A DNA stretch of 64,000 nucleotides, taken from contig NZ_SMNA01000005.1 in assembly GCF_004353825.1 (NCBI RefSeq), forward strand, positions 434,001-498,000. The letters run 5' to 3'. A program made the position numbers and the translations under genes. Below, piece after piece: positions 32,366 through 41,710 of this stretch (positions within the stretch are counted from its first letter, which is position 1; each line of letters starts with the position of its first letter). The notes under the pieces were generated by a model, which saw only the letters and a list, made by a program, of their open reading frames with translations, searched no databases and was not told the DNA's origin. Source of the stretch: Occultella glacieicola. Lineage in GTDB: Bacteria; Actinomycetota; Actinomycetes; Actinomycetales; Beutenbergiaceae.

Positions 32366-34686
32366 TTCGGAGTGGCCTGCTGTTGGGCCTCCGGCTCGGA
32401 CTCCGGTCCGGTCCAGCGCCGGCCAGGCCCACGGGTCTGCTCGTCCAGTTCGCCGTCATCGTCGGCCGGTGGGAACGACGCCGGTCCGGACCGGACGAAC
32501 CCCGGGGAGGGCTCGGCCGCGGGTGGCTCGGGCGCGGACGGTTCGAAGCCCGACGGCGGCGCCTGGGGTTCGAAGCCGGACGGCGCCGGCGGCTCGTGGG
32601 TGGGTGGCTGCGGTGCGGGCGGCTCGTAGGGGGACGGCTGGTACGGCGGCGGCTCATGGCCGGGCGGTTGCGGGGGCGCGGGTGGCTCGTAGGGCGGCGG
32701 CTCGTGGCCGGGCGGCTGCGGGGGCGCGGGTGGCTCGTAGGGCGGCGGCTCATGGGCCGGCGGCTCGGTGGGGCCGGGCCGGGCGGGTCCGGGCGCCTCG
32801 CCGGACGACTGCCCGTAGGACGTCTGCCCGGACGGCTGCCCATAGGAGGGCTGCTCGCTGCCCGGCTCCTCATAGGAGGACTGCTCCTGGGAGGGCTGCC
32901 CGTAGGAGGGCCGCTCGTGCGCTCCGGGCTGCACCGGCGGCGCCTGGTACGTCGGGGCCGGGCTCGGGGGCAACGGCTCGAACGCAGACCTCCGGGCCGG
33001 GCCATCGGTCCGGGGCACCTGGGCCTCCGGAGGAAGCCCGAACGTCGATCCGCCTGGCTGCTCGGCCGCGGGCCGCCCGTACACGGACTCCGCGAACGGC
33101 TCCGGATCGGCCGACTCGTGTTCGCCGTCGACGGCACCAGTGCCGTCAGGGCTGTGAGGTCCGTCAGTGGCTGCTGGGCCGGAATGGGCGAGCAGCTCGA
33201 GGTCCTCGACCGACTCGCGGCCGGCCTGCTCGGGGGCGGCGAACTCGGAGGCAGCCGGCTCGGGGAGGTCGTCGGCCGTGGCCAGCGGAACGGCCGGGGG
33301 CATCCCGGACGCCTCGGATGCCATCGGGTCGATGAGGGCCCAACCCGCGCCGGACTGCTCGGGCTCGGGCGGCAGCTCGGCGTCGGCCGGGGCCACCGGT
33401 GCCGGCGGCGGCACCGGTGCCGGCGGGGGCACCGCCGGCGGGGCCTCTGACTCCGCCGGGGCAACGGGCGCCGGCCGGCTGACGAACTCCGGCGGGGCCG
33501 GCTCGCCGGCGGATTCGGCCGCGGCCGGCTCGGGCGCCGGGGCGGCTTCGGCGGCGTGGGACCGCGGCCCGTTCGTCGCGTCCAGCCAGTCGAGGGCGAG
33601 CCAGCGCACGCCGGTCCGGTCCGGAGCGGTCTCGGCGAGGGCCGCGACCGGCCCACCGCCGAGGCCCGGCAGGAACGCCGACGGGTCCGCCTGGGCCCAC
33701 GGAACGAGCACGAACGCCCGCTCGTTGGCCCGCGGGTGCGGCAGGGTCAGTTCGGACTCGGCGCTGGAGATGCCGTCATAGGCGACGATGTCGATGTCGA
33801 GGGTGCGCTCGCCCCAGCGCTCGCGACGCTGGCGGCCGTGGGCGTCCTCGATCTCGTGCACCCGGTCCAGCAGGTCCATCGGGGACAGCGTGGTGCTGGC
33901 GAGCACGACGGCGTTGAGGAAGTCGGGCTGCGGCATCGCGTCCGGGAGCACGACGGCGGCGGTGCGAGCGAGCGGTGACACCGTCGCGACGCTCAGGCCC
34001 GGGACCTCCCGCAGATCCGCGACCGCGGCCCGCAACGTCGCCCGCACGTCGCCGACGTTGCCGCCGATCGAGAGGACCACCTCCGCGGGCTCGTCCGGCA
34101 CCCGATGCAGGGCGGCGCCGGGCTCCTCGGCGGCCTCCTCGGGGACGCCCGGCACGCCGTCGAACGACTCGTCCGCGGCGGCGGCCGGAGACATCGAGTC
34201 GGCAGCGGGCGACGCATGCCCGAGCGCGGCAGCGGCCATCGCCCCACCAGCACCGGCGGGCACGGCCTCCGGGGCTGCGTCGTCCCCGGCGGCCCAGGGG
34301 CCGGTGACCGAGTCGCGCCGGATGGTGAGCTGCACGTCGGTGAACGGCACCCCGACCGGCGCCTCCGGCTTGTGCACGGTCACCTCGACCGACCGGACCG
34401 CGTTCGGCGCGAGCGCGGCGTCCGCGATCCGGGCCGCGAGCGTCTCGATGAGCTGGACCGGCTCGCCCTCGATGATCGCCACGACCGACTGGGCCACCGC
34501 GGCGTAGTCGACCGTGTCGACGAGGTCGTCGCTGGCGGAGGCGGCGCGGGTGTCGACGTGCAGCGTGACGTCCGCGAGGAAGGTCTGGCCGTCACGGCGT
34601 TCCTCGGCCAGGACGCCGTGGCGGCCAACCCCACCCAGCCCGATGAGGCGGATGACGTCGTGGACCTGGTTGTCCTCGGAGTTCAT
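32335..34686 (-). CDS. folK: FolB-FolK bifunctional folate enzyme with a 410-residue Pro-rich tail
   Basis: 783-residue fusion. Residues 1-125 are dihydroneopterin aldolase (IGLGGVGRHGVLAEERRDGQ, catalytic Tyr61 and Lys106 regions). After an Ala/Glu linker, residues 200-371 are HPPK, which pyrophosphorylates 6-hydroxymethyl-dihydropterin (VLSIGGNVGD, 204-213; ERWGERTLDIDIVAYD, 289-304; LPHPRANERAFVLVPW, 315-330). From 372 to 783 the chain is disordered-looking, with acidic Pro/Ala sequence then Tyr/Gln/Ser-rich YGQPS repeats and Pro-rich HEPPPYEPPAPPQPPG units. Normal FolK is about 160-190 residues, so the tail is exceptional. The ATG overlaps folP by 4 bp. The frame is unbroken and the tail ends 30 bp inside the next gene. 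Confidence 0.92.
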   Translation of the reverse strand: MNSEDNQVHDVIRLIGLGGVGRHGVLAEERRDGQTFLADVTLHVDTRAASASDDLVDTVDYAAVAQSVVAIIEGEPVQLIETLAARIADAALAPNAVRSVEVTVHKPEAPVGVPFTDVQLTIRRDSVTGPWAAGDDAAPEAVPAGAGGAMAAAALGHASPAADSMSPAAAADESFDGVPGVPEEAAEEPGAALHRVPDEPAEVVLSIGGNVGDVRATLRAAVADLREVPGLSVATVSPLARTAAVVLPDAMPQPDFLNAVVLASTTLSPMDLLDRVHEIEDAHGRQRRERWGERTLDIDIVAYDGISSAESELTLPHPRANERAFVLVPWAQADPSAFLPGLGGGPVAALAETAPDRTGVRWLALDWLDATNGPRSHAAEAAPAPEPAAAESAGEPAPPEFVSRPAPVAPAESEAPPAVPPPAPVPPPAPVAPADAELPPEPEQSGAGWALIDPMASEASGMPPAVPLATADDLPEPAASEFAAPEQAGRESVEDLELLAHSGPAATDGPHSPDGTGAVDGEHESADPEPFAESVYGRPAAEQPGGSTFGLPPEAQVPRTDGPARRSAFEPLPPSPAPTYQAPPVQPGAHERPSYGQPSQEQSSYEEPGSEQPSYGQPSGQTSYGQSSGEAPGPARPGPTEPPAHEPPPYEPPAPPQPPGHEPPPYEPPAPPQPPGHEPPPYQPSPYEPPAPQPPTHEPPAPSGFEPQAPPSGFEPSAPEPPAAEPSPGFVRSGPASFPPADDDGELDEQTRGPGRRWTGPESEPEAQQQATPKWQPLRRDPN
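32647..32756 (-). repeat. 48-bp in-frame tandem repeat inside folB-folK
   Basis: Two nearly identical 48-bp units (32647-32694 and 32695-32742) and a partial third encode HEPPPYEPPAPPQPPG repeats in the tail of the FolB-FolK protein. Because the unit is a multiple of three, copy number can change without breaking the frame. Confidence 0.85.
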
Positions 34687-35534
34687 GGTGTCCCTTCTCG
34701 ACCGTCCGAAATGGCTTCATTCTGCGCCGAACGCAGGGCCTGGGCCACCCTGACGGCGTCCACGGAGCCTGCCACCTCGTGCACCCGCACGCCCCACACC
34801 CCGTGGGCGGCCACCAGGGCGGTGACCGCGGCCGTGGCTCGGTCCCGGAACACCGGCAGCGACTCTGCCCCCGCGGCCTCGAGCAACTGCCCGAGGAACC
34901 GTTTGCGTGAGGCTCCGATCAGCACCGGATGGCCGAGCGCCGTCAGGGCGTCGAGTCCCGCGAGCAGGCGCCAGTTGTCGGCCCCGTTCTTGGCGAACCC
35001 CAGGCCCGGGTCGACGATGAGCCGCGCGGGATCGGCGCCCGCCGCGACGAGCGCCTCGAGGCGCCCGCGGAGTTCGGCGACGACCTCGCCGACGACCTCG
35101 CCGTAACCGGCTCGCTCGGCCATGACGTCGGCGTGGCCGCGCCAGTGCGAGACCACGTACCGGAACCCGCCCGCGGCGACGAGCGGCACCATCCGTGGGT
35201 CCGCGAGACCGCCGGAGACGTCGTTGATGATCTCGGCGCCGGCCTCGAGCGCGGCCTCGGCGACCTCGGCCCGCATGGTGTCCACGCTGATCACGGACCC
35301 GGAGGCGGCCAGGGCCTCGACGACCGGGACCACCCGCTGGAGCTCCTCGGCGAGGCTGACCCGTTCCGCGCCCGGACGGGTGGACTCACCACCGATGTCG
35401 AGGATGTCCGCGCCCTGCGCGAGCAGGTGCCGCCCATGGGCGATCGCGACGTCCTGCTCGAACCACTGTCCGCCGTCGCTGAACGAGTCCGGGGTGACGT
35501 TGACCACGCCCATCACGAGCGTTCGCGGTGTCAT
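34683..35534 (-). CDS. folP: dihydropteroate synthase
   Basis: 283-residue TIM-barrel enzyme joining 6-hydroxymethyl-dihydropterin pyrophosphate with p-aminobenzoate; the target of sulfonamides. Signatures are MGVVNVTPDSFSDGG (8-22), ILDIGGESTRPGAERV, ISVDTMRAEVAEAAL, IINDVSGG, IVDPGLGFAKNGADNW and LIGASRKRFLG. The start at 35534 and the 4-bp overlap with folB-folK place it inside the folate operon. All substrate-binding elements are present, so it should be a true DHPS rather than one of the inactive FolP2 paralogues. Confidence 0.96.
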   Translation of the reverse strand: MTPRTLVMGVVNVTPDSFSDGGQWFEQDVAIAHGRHLLAQGADILDIGGESTRPGAERVSLAEELQRVVPVVEALAASGSVISVDTMRAEVAEAALEAGAEIINDVSGGLADPRMVPLVAAGGFRYVVSHWRGHADVMAERAGYGEVVGEVVAELRGRLEALVAAGADPARLIVDPGLGFAKNGADNWRLLAGLDALTALGHPVLIGASRKRFLGQLLEAAGAESLPVFRDRATAAVTALVAAHGVWGVRVHEVAGSVDAVRVAQALRSAQNEAISDGREGTP

Positions 35535-35596
35535 CCGGCCACCCTATCCAGTCGCCGGCGTGCGACCTCCACTCCCCGACGGGCGCGAGCCATCGC

Positions 35597-36187
35597 TCAG
35601 TCGCGCGCGATGAGGCTCATCGCCTCGGCGCGGGTGGCCGTGTTCCGCATCTGACCGCGCACCGCCGAGGTGACGGTCCGCGCACCCGGCTTGCGCACCC
35701 CGCGCATCGACATGCACAGGTGCTCGCACTCGACGACGACGATCACGCCGCGGGCATCCAGCAGCCGGACCAGTGCGTCCGCGATCTGGCTGGTCAGCCG
35801 TTCCTGGACCTGCGGCCGCTTCGCGAACACGTCGACCAGCCGGGCCAGTTTGCTCAAGCCCGTGACGGTGCCGTCCACCGACGGGATGTAGCCCACGTGG
35901 GCGACCCCGTGGAACGGCAGCAGGTGGTGCTCGCAGGTGGAGTAGACGGCGATGTCGCGGACGATCACCATCTCCTCGTGCTCGATCTCGAAGAAGGTCT
36001 GGACGACGTCCTCCGGTTCGGCATGCAGCCCCGCGAAGATCTCCGTGTAGGCCTTCGCCATCCGCTTCGGGGTGTCCCGCAGGCCGTCCCGGTCGGGGTC
36101 CTCCCCGACCGCGATCAGCAGGTCCCGGACGGCCCGCTCGACACCCTCGGCGTCATACGGGCGAGCGGGACGTACTTCTTCGGCCAT
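35597..36187 (-). CDS. folE: GTP cyclohydrolase I
   Basis: 196-residue zinc enzyme making dihydroneopterin triphosphate from GTP, the first step of folate synthesis. The zinc and active-site residues are seen in [20 protein letters not shown] and [20 protein letters not shown] (two Cys and a His), with the closing [14 protein letters not shown] 36187 is 14 bp past the ftsH stop. A 62-bp gap separates it from folP. It is the type IA zinc enzyme, not FolE2. Confidence 0.97.
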   Translation of the reverse strand: MAEEVRPARPYDAEGVERAVRDLLIAVGEDPDRDGLRDTPKRMAKAYTEIFAGLHAEPEDVVQTFFEIEHEEMVIVRDIAVYSTCEHHLLPFHGVAHVGYIPSVDGTVTGLSKLARLVDVFAKRPQVQERLTSQIADALVRLLDARGVIVVVECEHLCMSMRGVRKPGARTVTSAVRGQMRNTATRAEAMSLIARD

Positions 36188-36201
36188 GTCGGTCCGCCTC
36201 C

Positions 36202-38346
36202 TCAGGCCTGACCCGACGTGGGCGTGTCCGGTCCGGGCTCGCCGGACCCGCTCGACCCGCTCGAGCCACTCTGCCCAGCCTGCCCGGGGCCGGCGCCCGG
36301 GGTGGACTCGCCCGGGTAGGCGAACCGCTCCGGAACCTCGACGATCGTCTCGGCGGGCGCCTCGTCGTCACCGGCCGCTGCGGCCTGGTCCTGCGGCAGC
36401 ATCGGCGCGTCGCCGCTGGCGATCTCGCGTGGGGACTGCACGGGCGGCACGTCGCTGACGGCGCGGTGCTGGCTGGACAGCCACACCGGGCGCGGCTCCC
36501 GCTTCGTGATCGGGATGAACACCTCGGCCAGCTCCGCCTGGTTCAGGGTCTCCCGCTCCAGCAGCGCGAGCGCGAGGTCGTCGAGCACCTGGCGGTAGTG
36601 GGTGAGGATCTCCCACGCCTCGTCGTGGGCGGAGTCGATGAACCGGCGGACCTCGTCGTCGACGAGCCCGGCGACGTCCTCGGAGTACTCCCGCTGGTGG
36701 CCCATGTCGCGGCCGAGGAACACCTCGCCGTCGGCCTGCCCGAGCCGGATCGCACCGACGCGCTCGCTCATGCCGAACTCCTTGACCATCTTGCGTGCGG
36801 TCGCGGTGGCCTTCTCGATGTCGTTCGAGGCACCCGTGGTCGGGTCGTGGAAGACGATCTCCTCGGCGACCCGACCGCCCATCGCGTACGCGAGCTGGTC
36901 GAGCAGCTCGTTGCGGGTGGTCGAGTACTTGTCCTCGGCCGGCATCACCATCGTGTACCCGAGGGCTCGCCCACGGGGCAGGATCGTCACCTTCGTGACC
37001 GGGTCGGTGTACCGGAGCGCCGCCGCCACCAGCGCGTGCCCGCCCTCGTGGTAGGCGGTGAGCTTGCGCTCCTTCTCGTTCATGATCCGGGACTTCTTCT
37101 GCGGGCCGGCGATCACGCGGTCGATCGCCTCGTCGAGCTCATGGTCACCGATCAGCTCCAGCCCGGTGCGGGCCGTGAGCAGGGCGGCCTCGTTCAGGAC
37201 GTTCGCCAGGTCGGCACCACTGAATCCGGGGGTGCGCTTGGCCACGGCGTGCAGGTCGACCGTGGGCGCCATCGGCTTGCCCCTGGCGTGCACCTCGAGG
37301 ATCGCCTGGCGGCCCTTCAGGTCCGGTGACTCGACGGAGATCTGACGGTCGAAGCGCCCCGGGCGGAGCAGGGCGGGGTCGAGGATGTCCGGACGGTTCG
37401 TCGCCGCGATCATGATGACGTTCGCGTTCGCGTCGAACCCGTCCATCTCCACCAGGAGCTGGTTCAGGGTCTGCTCACGCTCGTCGTGCCCGCCGCCTAG
37501 GCCGGCACCACGCTGACGACCGACGGCGTCGATCTCGTCCACGAAGATGATCGCCGGGGCGTTCGCCTTCGCCTGCTCGAACAGGTCCCGCACGCGCGAG
37601 GCACCCACACCCACGAACATCTCGACGAAGTCCGAACCGGAGATCGAGTAGAACGGGACCTCGGCCTCGCCGGCGACGGCGCGCGCCATCAGCGTCTTGC
37701 CGGTACCCGGCGCTCCGTACAGCAGCACACCCTTGGGGATCTTCGCCCCGACGGCCTGGAACCTGGCCGGCTCGGTGAGGAAGTCGCGGATCTCCTCGAG
37801 CTCCTCGATGGCCTCGTCCACGCCGGCGACGTCGCTGAACTTGACCTTCGGAGCCTCCTTGGAGACCTGCTTGGCCTTGGACTTCCCGAAGTTCATCATC
37901 CGGGAGTTGCCGCCCTGCAGGCGGGACATCAGGAACCAGAAGAGCCCCACCAGCAGCAGCACCGTGAGCAGCGTCATCAGCAGCGAGGACCACCACGGGG
38001 TCTGCGGGACGACGGAGTTGTACCCACCCTCCGGCTCGGCGGTCGCGATCGCCTCGGCGACGGTCTCGGCCTGCGGGGCGGCGTAGTAGAACTCGACGTC
38101 GCGGCCCATGTTCTGCTCCTCGTCGCCGTCGACGAGGTAGTCCTCGGTGAGCGTGAGGTTGACCCGCTGCTGACCGTCGGTGATCTGCGCCTGCTCGACA
38201 GTGTCCCCGGCGAGCAGTTCCAGACCCGCGGACGTGTCGATCTGCCGGGTTCCGCCGCCGCTCATGAGCTGGAAGCTCACGAAGATGATGACCAGCGGAA
38301 GGAGCACCCAGATGAGCGGCCCGCGCAACAACTTCTTCACATTCAT
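36202..38346 (-). CDS. ftsH: ATP-dependent zinc metalloprotease FtsH
   Basis: 714-residue hexameric membrane AAA+ protease degrading unstable and misassembled membrane proteins. It has membrane segment 1 ([18 protein letters not shown]), an extracytoplasmic loop, and membrane segment 2 ([20 protein letters not shown]). The AAA domain has Walker A GAPGTGKT, Walker [16 protein letters not shown] and the second region of homology around [19 protein letters not shown]. The zinc site is [15 protein letters not shown]. The last 110 residues form a variable Pro/Gly/Ser tail. ATG 38346 gives the usual MNVKKLLRG start, although CGAGG abuts it; a GTG at 38385 would add 13 residues. The hpt-ftsH-folE order is conserved in actinobacteria. 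Confidence 0.96.
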   Translation of the reverse strand: MNVKKLLRGPLIWVLLPLVIIFVSFQLMSGGGTRQIDTSAGLELLAGDTVEQAQITDGQQRVNLTLTEDYLVDGDEEQNMGRDVEFYYAAPQAETVAEAIATAEPEGGYNSVVPQTPWWSSLLMTLLTVLLLVGLFWFLMSRLQGGNSRMMNFGKSKAKQVSKEAPKVKFSDVAGVDEAIEELEEIRDFLTEPARFQAVGAKIPKGVLLYGAPGTGKTLMARAVAGEAEVPFYSISGSDFVEMFVGVGASRVRDLFEQAKANAPAIIFVDEIDAVGRQRGAGLGGGHDEREQTLNQLLVEMDGFDANANVIMIAATNRPDILDPALLRPGRFDRQISVESPDLKGRQAILEVHARGKPMAPTVDLHAVAKRTPGFSGADLANVLNEAALLTARTGLELIGDHELDEAIDRVIAGPQKKSRIMNEKERKLTAYHEGGHALVAAALRYTDPVTKVTILPRGRALGYTMVMPAEDKYSTTRNELLDQLAYAMGGRVAEEIVFHDPTTGASNDIEKATATARKMVKEFGMSERVGAIRLGQADGEVFLGRDMGHQREYSEDVAGLVDDEVRRFIDSAHDEAWEILTHYRQVLDDLALALLERETLNQAELAEVFIPITKREPRPVWLSSQHRAVSDVPPVQSPREIASGDAPMLPQDQAAAAGDDEAPAETIVEVPERFAYPGESTPGAGPGQAGQSGSSGSSGSGEPGPDTPTSGQA

Positions 38347-38482
38347 CCTCGGTGTGGGGCCGGGCCCCGTCCCTCCTGCTCGCACTGTTAGACCGTGACG
38401 CTATACGACGGGGCCGGGAATCCCGTCATGTGTTCGCCGACGGCATGAACGCCGAGCCAGCCCGGCGCACCCGGCAGCCGGC

Positions 38483-39037
38483 TCAACTCTGGTACACGTG
38501 TGGTGCGAGCGTGCCGACGAACGGCAGGTTGCGGTAGCGCTCGTCGTAGTCGAGTCCGTAGCCGACCACGAACTCGTTCGGGACCTCGAAGCCGATGTAG
38601 CGGACGTCCACGTCCACCTTGGCGGCGTCCGGCTTACGGAGCAGGGTCGCGATCTCGAGCGAGGCGGGGTTGCGGCTGCGGAGGTTGGACACGAGCCAGG
38701 AGAGGGTCAGCCCCGAGTCGATGATGTCCTCGACGATCAGCACGTGCTTGTCCAGCAGGTCGGTGTCGAGGTCCTTGAGGATACGGACCACGCCGGAGGA
38801 CTTCGTGCCGGACCCGTAGGAGGAGACTGCCATCCAGTCCATCTTGAGGTCGGTGTGCAGCCGGCGGGAGAGGTCCGCCATGACCATCACCGCACCCTTG
38901 AGGACGCCGACCAGCAGGAGCTCCCGGCCCGCGTAGTCGGCGTCGATCTGGGCCGCGAGCTCATCGAGCCGGGTCGCGATCTGCGCCTCGCTGACCAGGA
39001 CCTTCTCCAGGTCCGAGCCCATGTCGTTGGCGTCCAC
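38483..39037 (-). CDS. hpt: hypoxanthine phosphoribosyltransferase
   Basis: 184-residue purine salvage enzyme transferring phosphoribose from PRPP to hypoxanthine or guanine. The PRPP-binding loop is [17 protein letters not shown], preceded by [20 protein letters not shown] and followed by the [20 protein letters not shown] ending typical of HPRT. GTG 39037 directly follows the tilS stop and has GGGAGAG at good spacing; ATG 39022 is a weaker option. The tilS-hpt-ftsH order is widely conserved. Confidence 0.95.
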   Translation of the reverse strand: MDANDMGSDLEKVLVSEAQIATRLDELAAQIDADYAGRELLLVGVLKGAVMVMADLSRRLHTDLKMDWMAVSSYGSGTKSSGVVRILKDLDTDLLDKHVLIVEDIIDSGLTLSWLVSNLRSRNPASLEIATLLRKPDAAKVDVDVRYIGFEVPNEFVVGYGLDYDERYRNLPFVGTLAPHVYQS

Positions 39038-40426
39038 TCAACTCTCCCGATTGTCACTGTGTCGATGAGGTGCTGTCGGTCCGTGCGGATCATCGGGTGC
39101 GGCGGCGCGAGCCGACGCTTCCGGAGCGCGCAGGAACAGCCTGCCATACCGACGGACCGCCTCGGTCGGCCCGGGTAGGTGGATGGGACCCTGCCCGTGC
39201 CAGTCGGTCAGGAGCGCGTCGAGGGCCCGCACGTGGATCCGGGCGAGCGCGCCGTCGTCGGCGCCGGCCTCGAGGGCGGCCAGCCGCAGGGCCCGACGGC
39301 GCAGGGCCGGGTGGGCGTCGACGAGCACCGACACCTCGAGCACCACGGCGGGCCCGACGGCGTCGGTGCCGTCCTGGGGGCCGGTGGCGGTTTGGAGGTC
39401 GACACCGGCCCGGGCGTCGGCGCCGTCCTGGAGGTCGGCGCCGGACCGGAGGTCGCTGCGCGAGCGGTGGCGAGCGTCCTCGAGCAGGCCGCGGGCGAGC
39501 TCGTCGAGCAGATCGGCGTCGTCGCGGGCCAGGTCCGCGGTGCGGGCCAGCGCGACCTCCACCCCGGGACCGAGGGCGCGGGTGAGTTCGGGCAGCACGC
39601 GATCCCGCACGGCCGCACGGGGCAGTGCGGCGCCGCCGGCGGTGCGCAGCGGTCCGTCGGCCGCGTTCGTGGGGTCCGTCCACACCAGCAGGTCGCCCAC
39701 CTCGCAGGCCCGCCGGGTCTGCTCGCGGCTCACGTCCAACAACGGGCGCCAGAACCGCCCGCGCACGGGCGCCATGCCGGCGAGCGCGCGGGTGCCGGAG
39801 CCTCGCGCCAGACCGAGCAGAACCGTCTCGGCCTGGTCGGCCCGGGTGTGCCCGAGCAGCACCCCGACGGCGTGGAACTCGGTCGCCGCCGCGTCGAGCA
39901 GTTCGTACCGCAGCAACCGGGCGGCGCCCTCCGGGCCCTCGCCCCTGGCGCCACCCACGCGACCCTCGGCCGCGTCCGGGACGGGACCGTGCCCACCCGC
40001 CGCACCACTGGCCGCTCCCCCCACGGCGACCACCCGCTCGACGGAACCGTCCTCGCCCATCGCACCGGCCGATCCCCCAGCGGCGACCACCCGCCTGGTG
40101 GAACCGTCCTCGCGCACCCCGCCGCCGTCGGGCGTCAGCACCCGGGCCGGGTCCAGGCCGAGCCCGGCGCACGTGGCGACCGCCCGCTCACTGACGGCAC
40201 GGCTGCCGTCCTGCAGGCCGTGGTCCACGCTGACGGCGCCCGCGCGGACCCCGAGCCGGGGTGCCACGAACGCGGCGGCCGCCGCGAGCGCGAGCGAGTC
40301 CGCACCACCGGAACAGGCCACCAGGACAAGGTCACCCGGGGTCAGGGCGCCATCGTCGAGTCGAGCCTGCAGGAAGGTCCGCACCGCAGTACGGACCGCG
40401 GCGACGGCGGGGTCGAGCCGTGGCAC
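39038..40426 (-). CDS. tilS: tRNA(Ile)-lysidine synthetase
   Basis: 462-residue enzyme that puts lysine on C34 of tRNA-Ile2 so that it reads AUA. The N-terminal PP-loop ATPase motif is [13 protein letters not shown] (37-49), followed by [31 protein letters not shown] and [12 protein letters not shown]. Two segments are inflated beyond the usual length: a near-duplicate insert at 106-143 ([13 protein letters not shown] and [13 protein letters not shown]) and an Asp/Gly/Ala-rich stretch around 330-365 ([17 protein letters not shown]). Both lie in loops and leave the motifs intact, so activity is likely. It overlaps the upstream gene stop by one base. Confidence 0.93.
   Translation of the reverse strand: MPRLDPAVAAVRTAVRTFLQARLDDGALTPGDLVLVACSGGADSLALAAAAAFVAPRLGVRAGAVSVDHGLQDGSRAVSERAVATCAGLGLDPARVLTPDGGGVREDGSTRRVVAAGGSAGAMGEDGSVERVVAVGGAASGAAGGHGPVPDAAEGRVGGARGEGPEGAARLLRYELLDAAATEFHAVGVLLGHTRADQAETVLLGLARGSGTRALAGMAPVRGRFWRPLLDVSREQTRRACEVGDLLVWTDPTNAADGPLRTAGGAALPRAAVRDRVLPELTRALGPGVEVALARTADLARDDADLLDELARGLLEDARHRSRSDLRSGADLQDGADARAGVDLQTATGPQDGTDAVGPAVVLEVSVLVDAHPALRRRALRLAALEAGADDGALARIHVRALDALLTDWHGQGPIHLPGPTEAVRRYGRLFLRAPEASARAAAPDDPHGPTAPHRHSDNRES
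40024..40115 (-). repeat. 57-bp imperfect tandem duplication within tilS
   Basis: CGGCGACCACCCGC begins copies at 40024 and 40081, and CGGAACCGTCCTCGC or TGGAACCGTCCTCGC recurs at the same offset. The 57-bp period keeps the frame and encodes a 19-residue repeat of the TilS insert. Confidence 0.75.
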
Positions 40427-41499
40427 TAGCCGTGGACCCGCCGTACCCAGGCGGCGGGGTCGGCGATCTCGGCGGCGGACGGCAGGTGTTCGGGCGCGGC
40501 CCAGACCGCGTTCAGGCCGGGGTGCCCGACCTTCGCCACGACGGCCCGGACGAACGCCGCGCCCTCGCGGTACTGGGCGAGCTTGGCGTCAAGGCCGAGG
40601 ACCCGGCGCAGCAGTGTGTCCACGAAGCCCTGGCCGGCGCGGCGGGCCTCGAAGGACTTGCGGATCGTGCGCACGGTGGGCACCACCCGCGGGCCGACCG
40701 CGTCCATCACCACGTCCGCGTGCCCCTCCAGCAGTGACATGACCGCGATCGAGGCGTCCATCGCCTCCTGCTCGGCCTCGGTCAGGACCGCGCCGAGGAG
40801 CGCGCCGCCGGCGCTCGCGGTCGCGGGCTCGCCGTCGCCGCGCAGCACTCGGGGCAGGGCGCCGATCAGGTCCCGCATCCGGGAGGCCGCGTCCTCCTCG
40901 ACGAGCAGGGTCGCCATGAGCTCACGCATCCGGGTGCGCATGTGGTCGGCGAGCCACGGAGCGGCGGCGAACTGGAGGGCGTGCGTCTGTTCGTGCAGGC
41001 AGACCCACAGGTGGAAGTCGGCGGCCCGGAGGTTGAGCTGGCGCTGCACGTGCAGGATGTTCGGGGCCACCAGGACCAGGCGGCCCGCGGTGACCGTGCC
41101 GTCGCCCTCGGTCCCGGTCGACGGCGGGGTGAACGGGTCGTACTGGCCGAGTACCCGGGAGGAGAGCAGGCTGAGCAGCGCGCCGAGTTCCTCGGCGGCG
41201 AACCGGGGGCCGCCCGGGCCCTTCGGGACCGGCATGAGGTCGCCGACCAGGTGCCGCAGCATGGCCAGGTTGCCCGCGGACCAGCGCGGCCGGTCGATCA
41301 CGTACACGGGCCCGGCCGCGGTCCGTTCCGCGGCCTCGGTCAGGTCGGTGACGGTGCCCACGAACTCCGGCGCGCGAACCGCCCCGGTGCGCAACGAGGC
41401 GACCAGCGCGCTCAGTTCCTCACGGTCGGCCGTGGGCCCGGGCCGGGCCAGCCGCGCCGCGCGGCGCGCGGCCAGGTCCCAGTCGACGGCGTCGGTCAC
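40426..41499 (-). CDS. DUF2342 zinc-dependent metalloprotease-like protein
   Basis: 357-residue protein of a family found mainly in actinobacteria and once named for co-occurrence with coenzyme F420 genes. GTG 41499 lies behind GGGGGAG and yields [20 protein letters not shown], the family start. [15 protein letters not shown] and the zinc-protease motif HEQTHALQF (169-177) are present, with downstream acidic stretches that may supply the third ligand. The substrate is unknown and the protein is predicted cytoplasmic. It precedes tilS with a one-base overlap, the usual neighbour in this group. Confidence 0.88.
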   Translation of the reverse strand: MTDAVDWDLAARRAARLARPGPTADREELSALVASLRTGAVRAPEFVGTVTDLTEAAERTAAGPVYVIDRPRWSAGNLAMLRHLVGDLMPVPKGPGGPRFAAEELGALLSLLSSRVLGQYDPFTPPSTGTEGDGTVTAGRLVLVAPNILHVQRQLNLRAADFHLWVCLHEQTHALQFAAAPWLADHMRTRMRELMATLLVEEDAASRMRDLIGALPRVLRGDGEPATASAGGALLGAVLTEAEQEAMDASIAVMSLLEGHADVVMDAVGPRVVPTVRTIRKSFEARRAGQGFVDTLLRRVLGLDAKLAQYREGAAFVRAVVAKVGHPGLNAVWAAPEHLPSAAEIADPAAWVRRVHG

Positions 41500-41710
41500 C
41501 GGCTCGCTCCCCCGCGGGCCGGCGCAGCGGAGCGGGTGAGGCGTGGGACCGGCGCGACGGGATACATCCCCCCAGCCTAGGCGCGACATGCGGGCCGACG
41601 GCGGCCGAGCCGGCCGGGAGTGACGAAGTGGTCGCCACTCCAGCACCCCCACCGATGGGTCGGACGCGCGGAGCCCGGAACAAGTGGGCAACGAGTGGGG
41701 AACGGGTGGG

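Noticed and set aside
32640-32930. CRISPR-like repeat array
   Set aside because: The repeats are in frame, contiguous, encode a Pro-rich tail and have no spacers.
31293-33656. 787-residue Pro/Arg-rich protein ending in the small PH-domain gene
   Set aside because: Only the last 164 residues (from ATG 31787) show a domain; the rest mirrors the FolB-FolK tail and DUF3180 genes.
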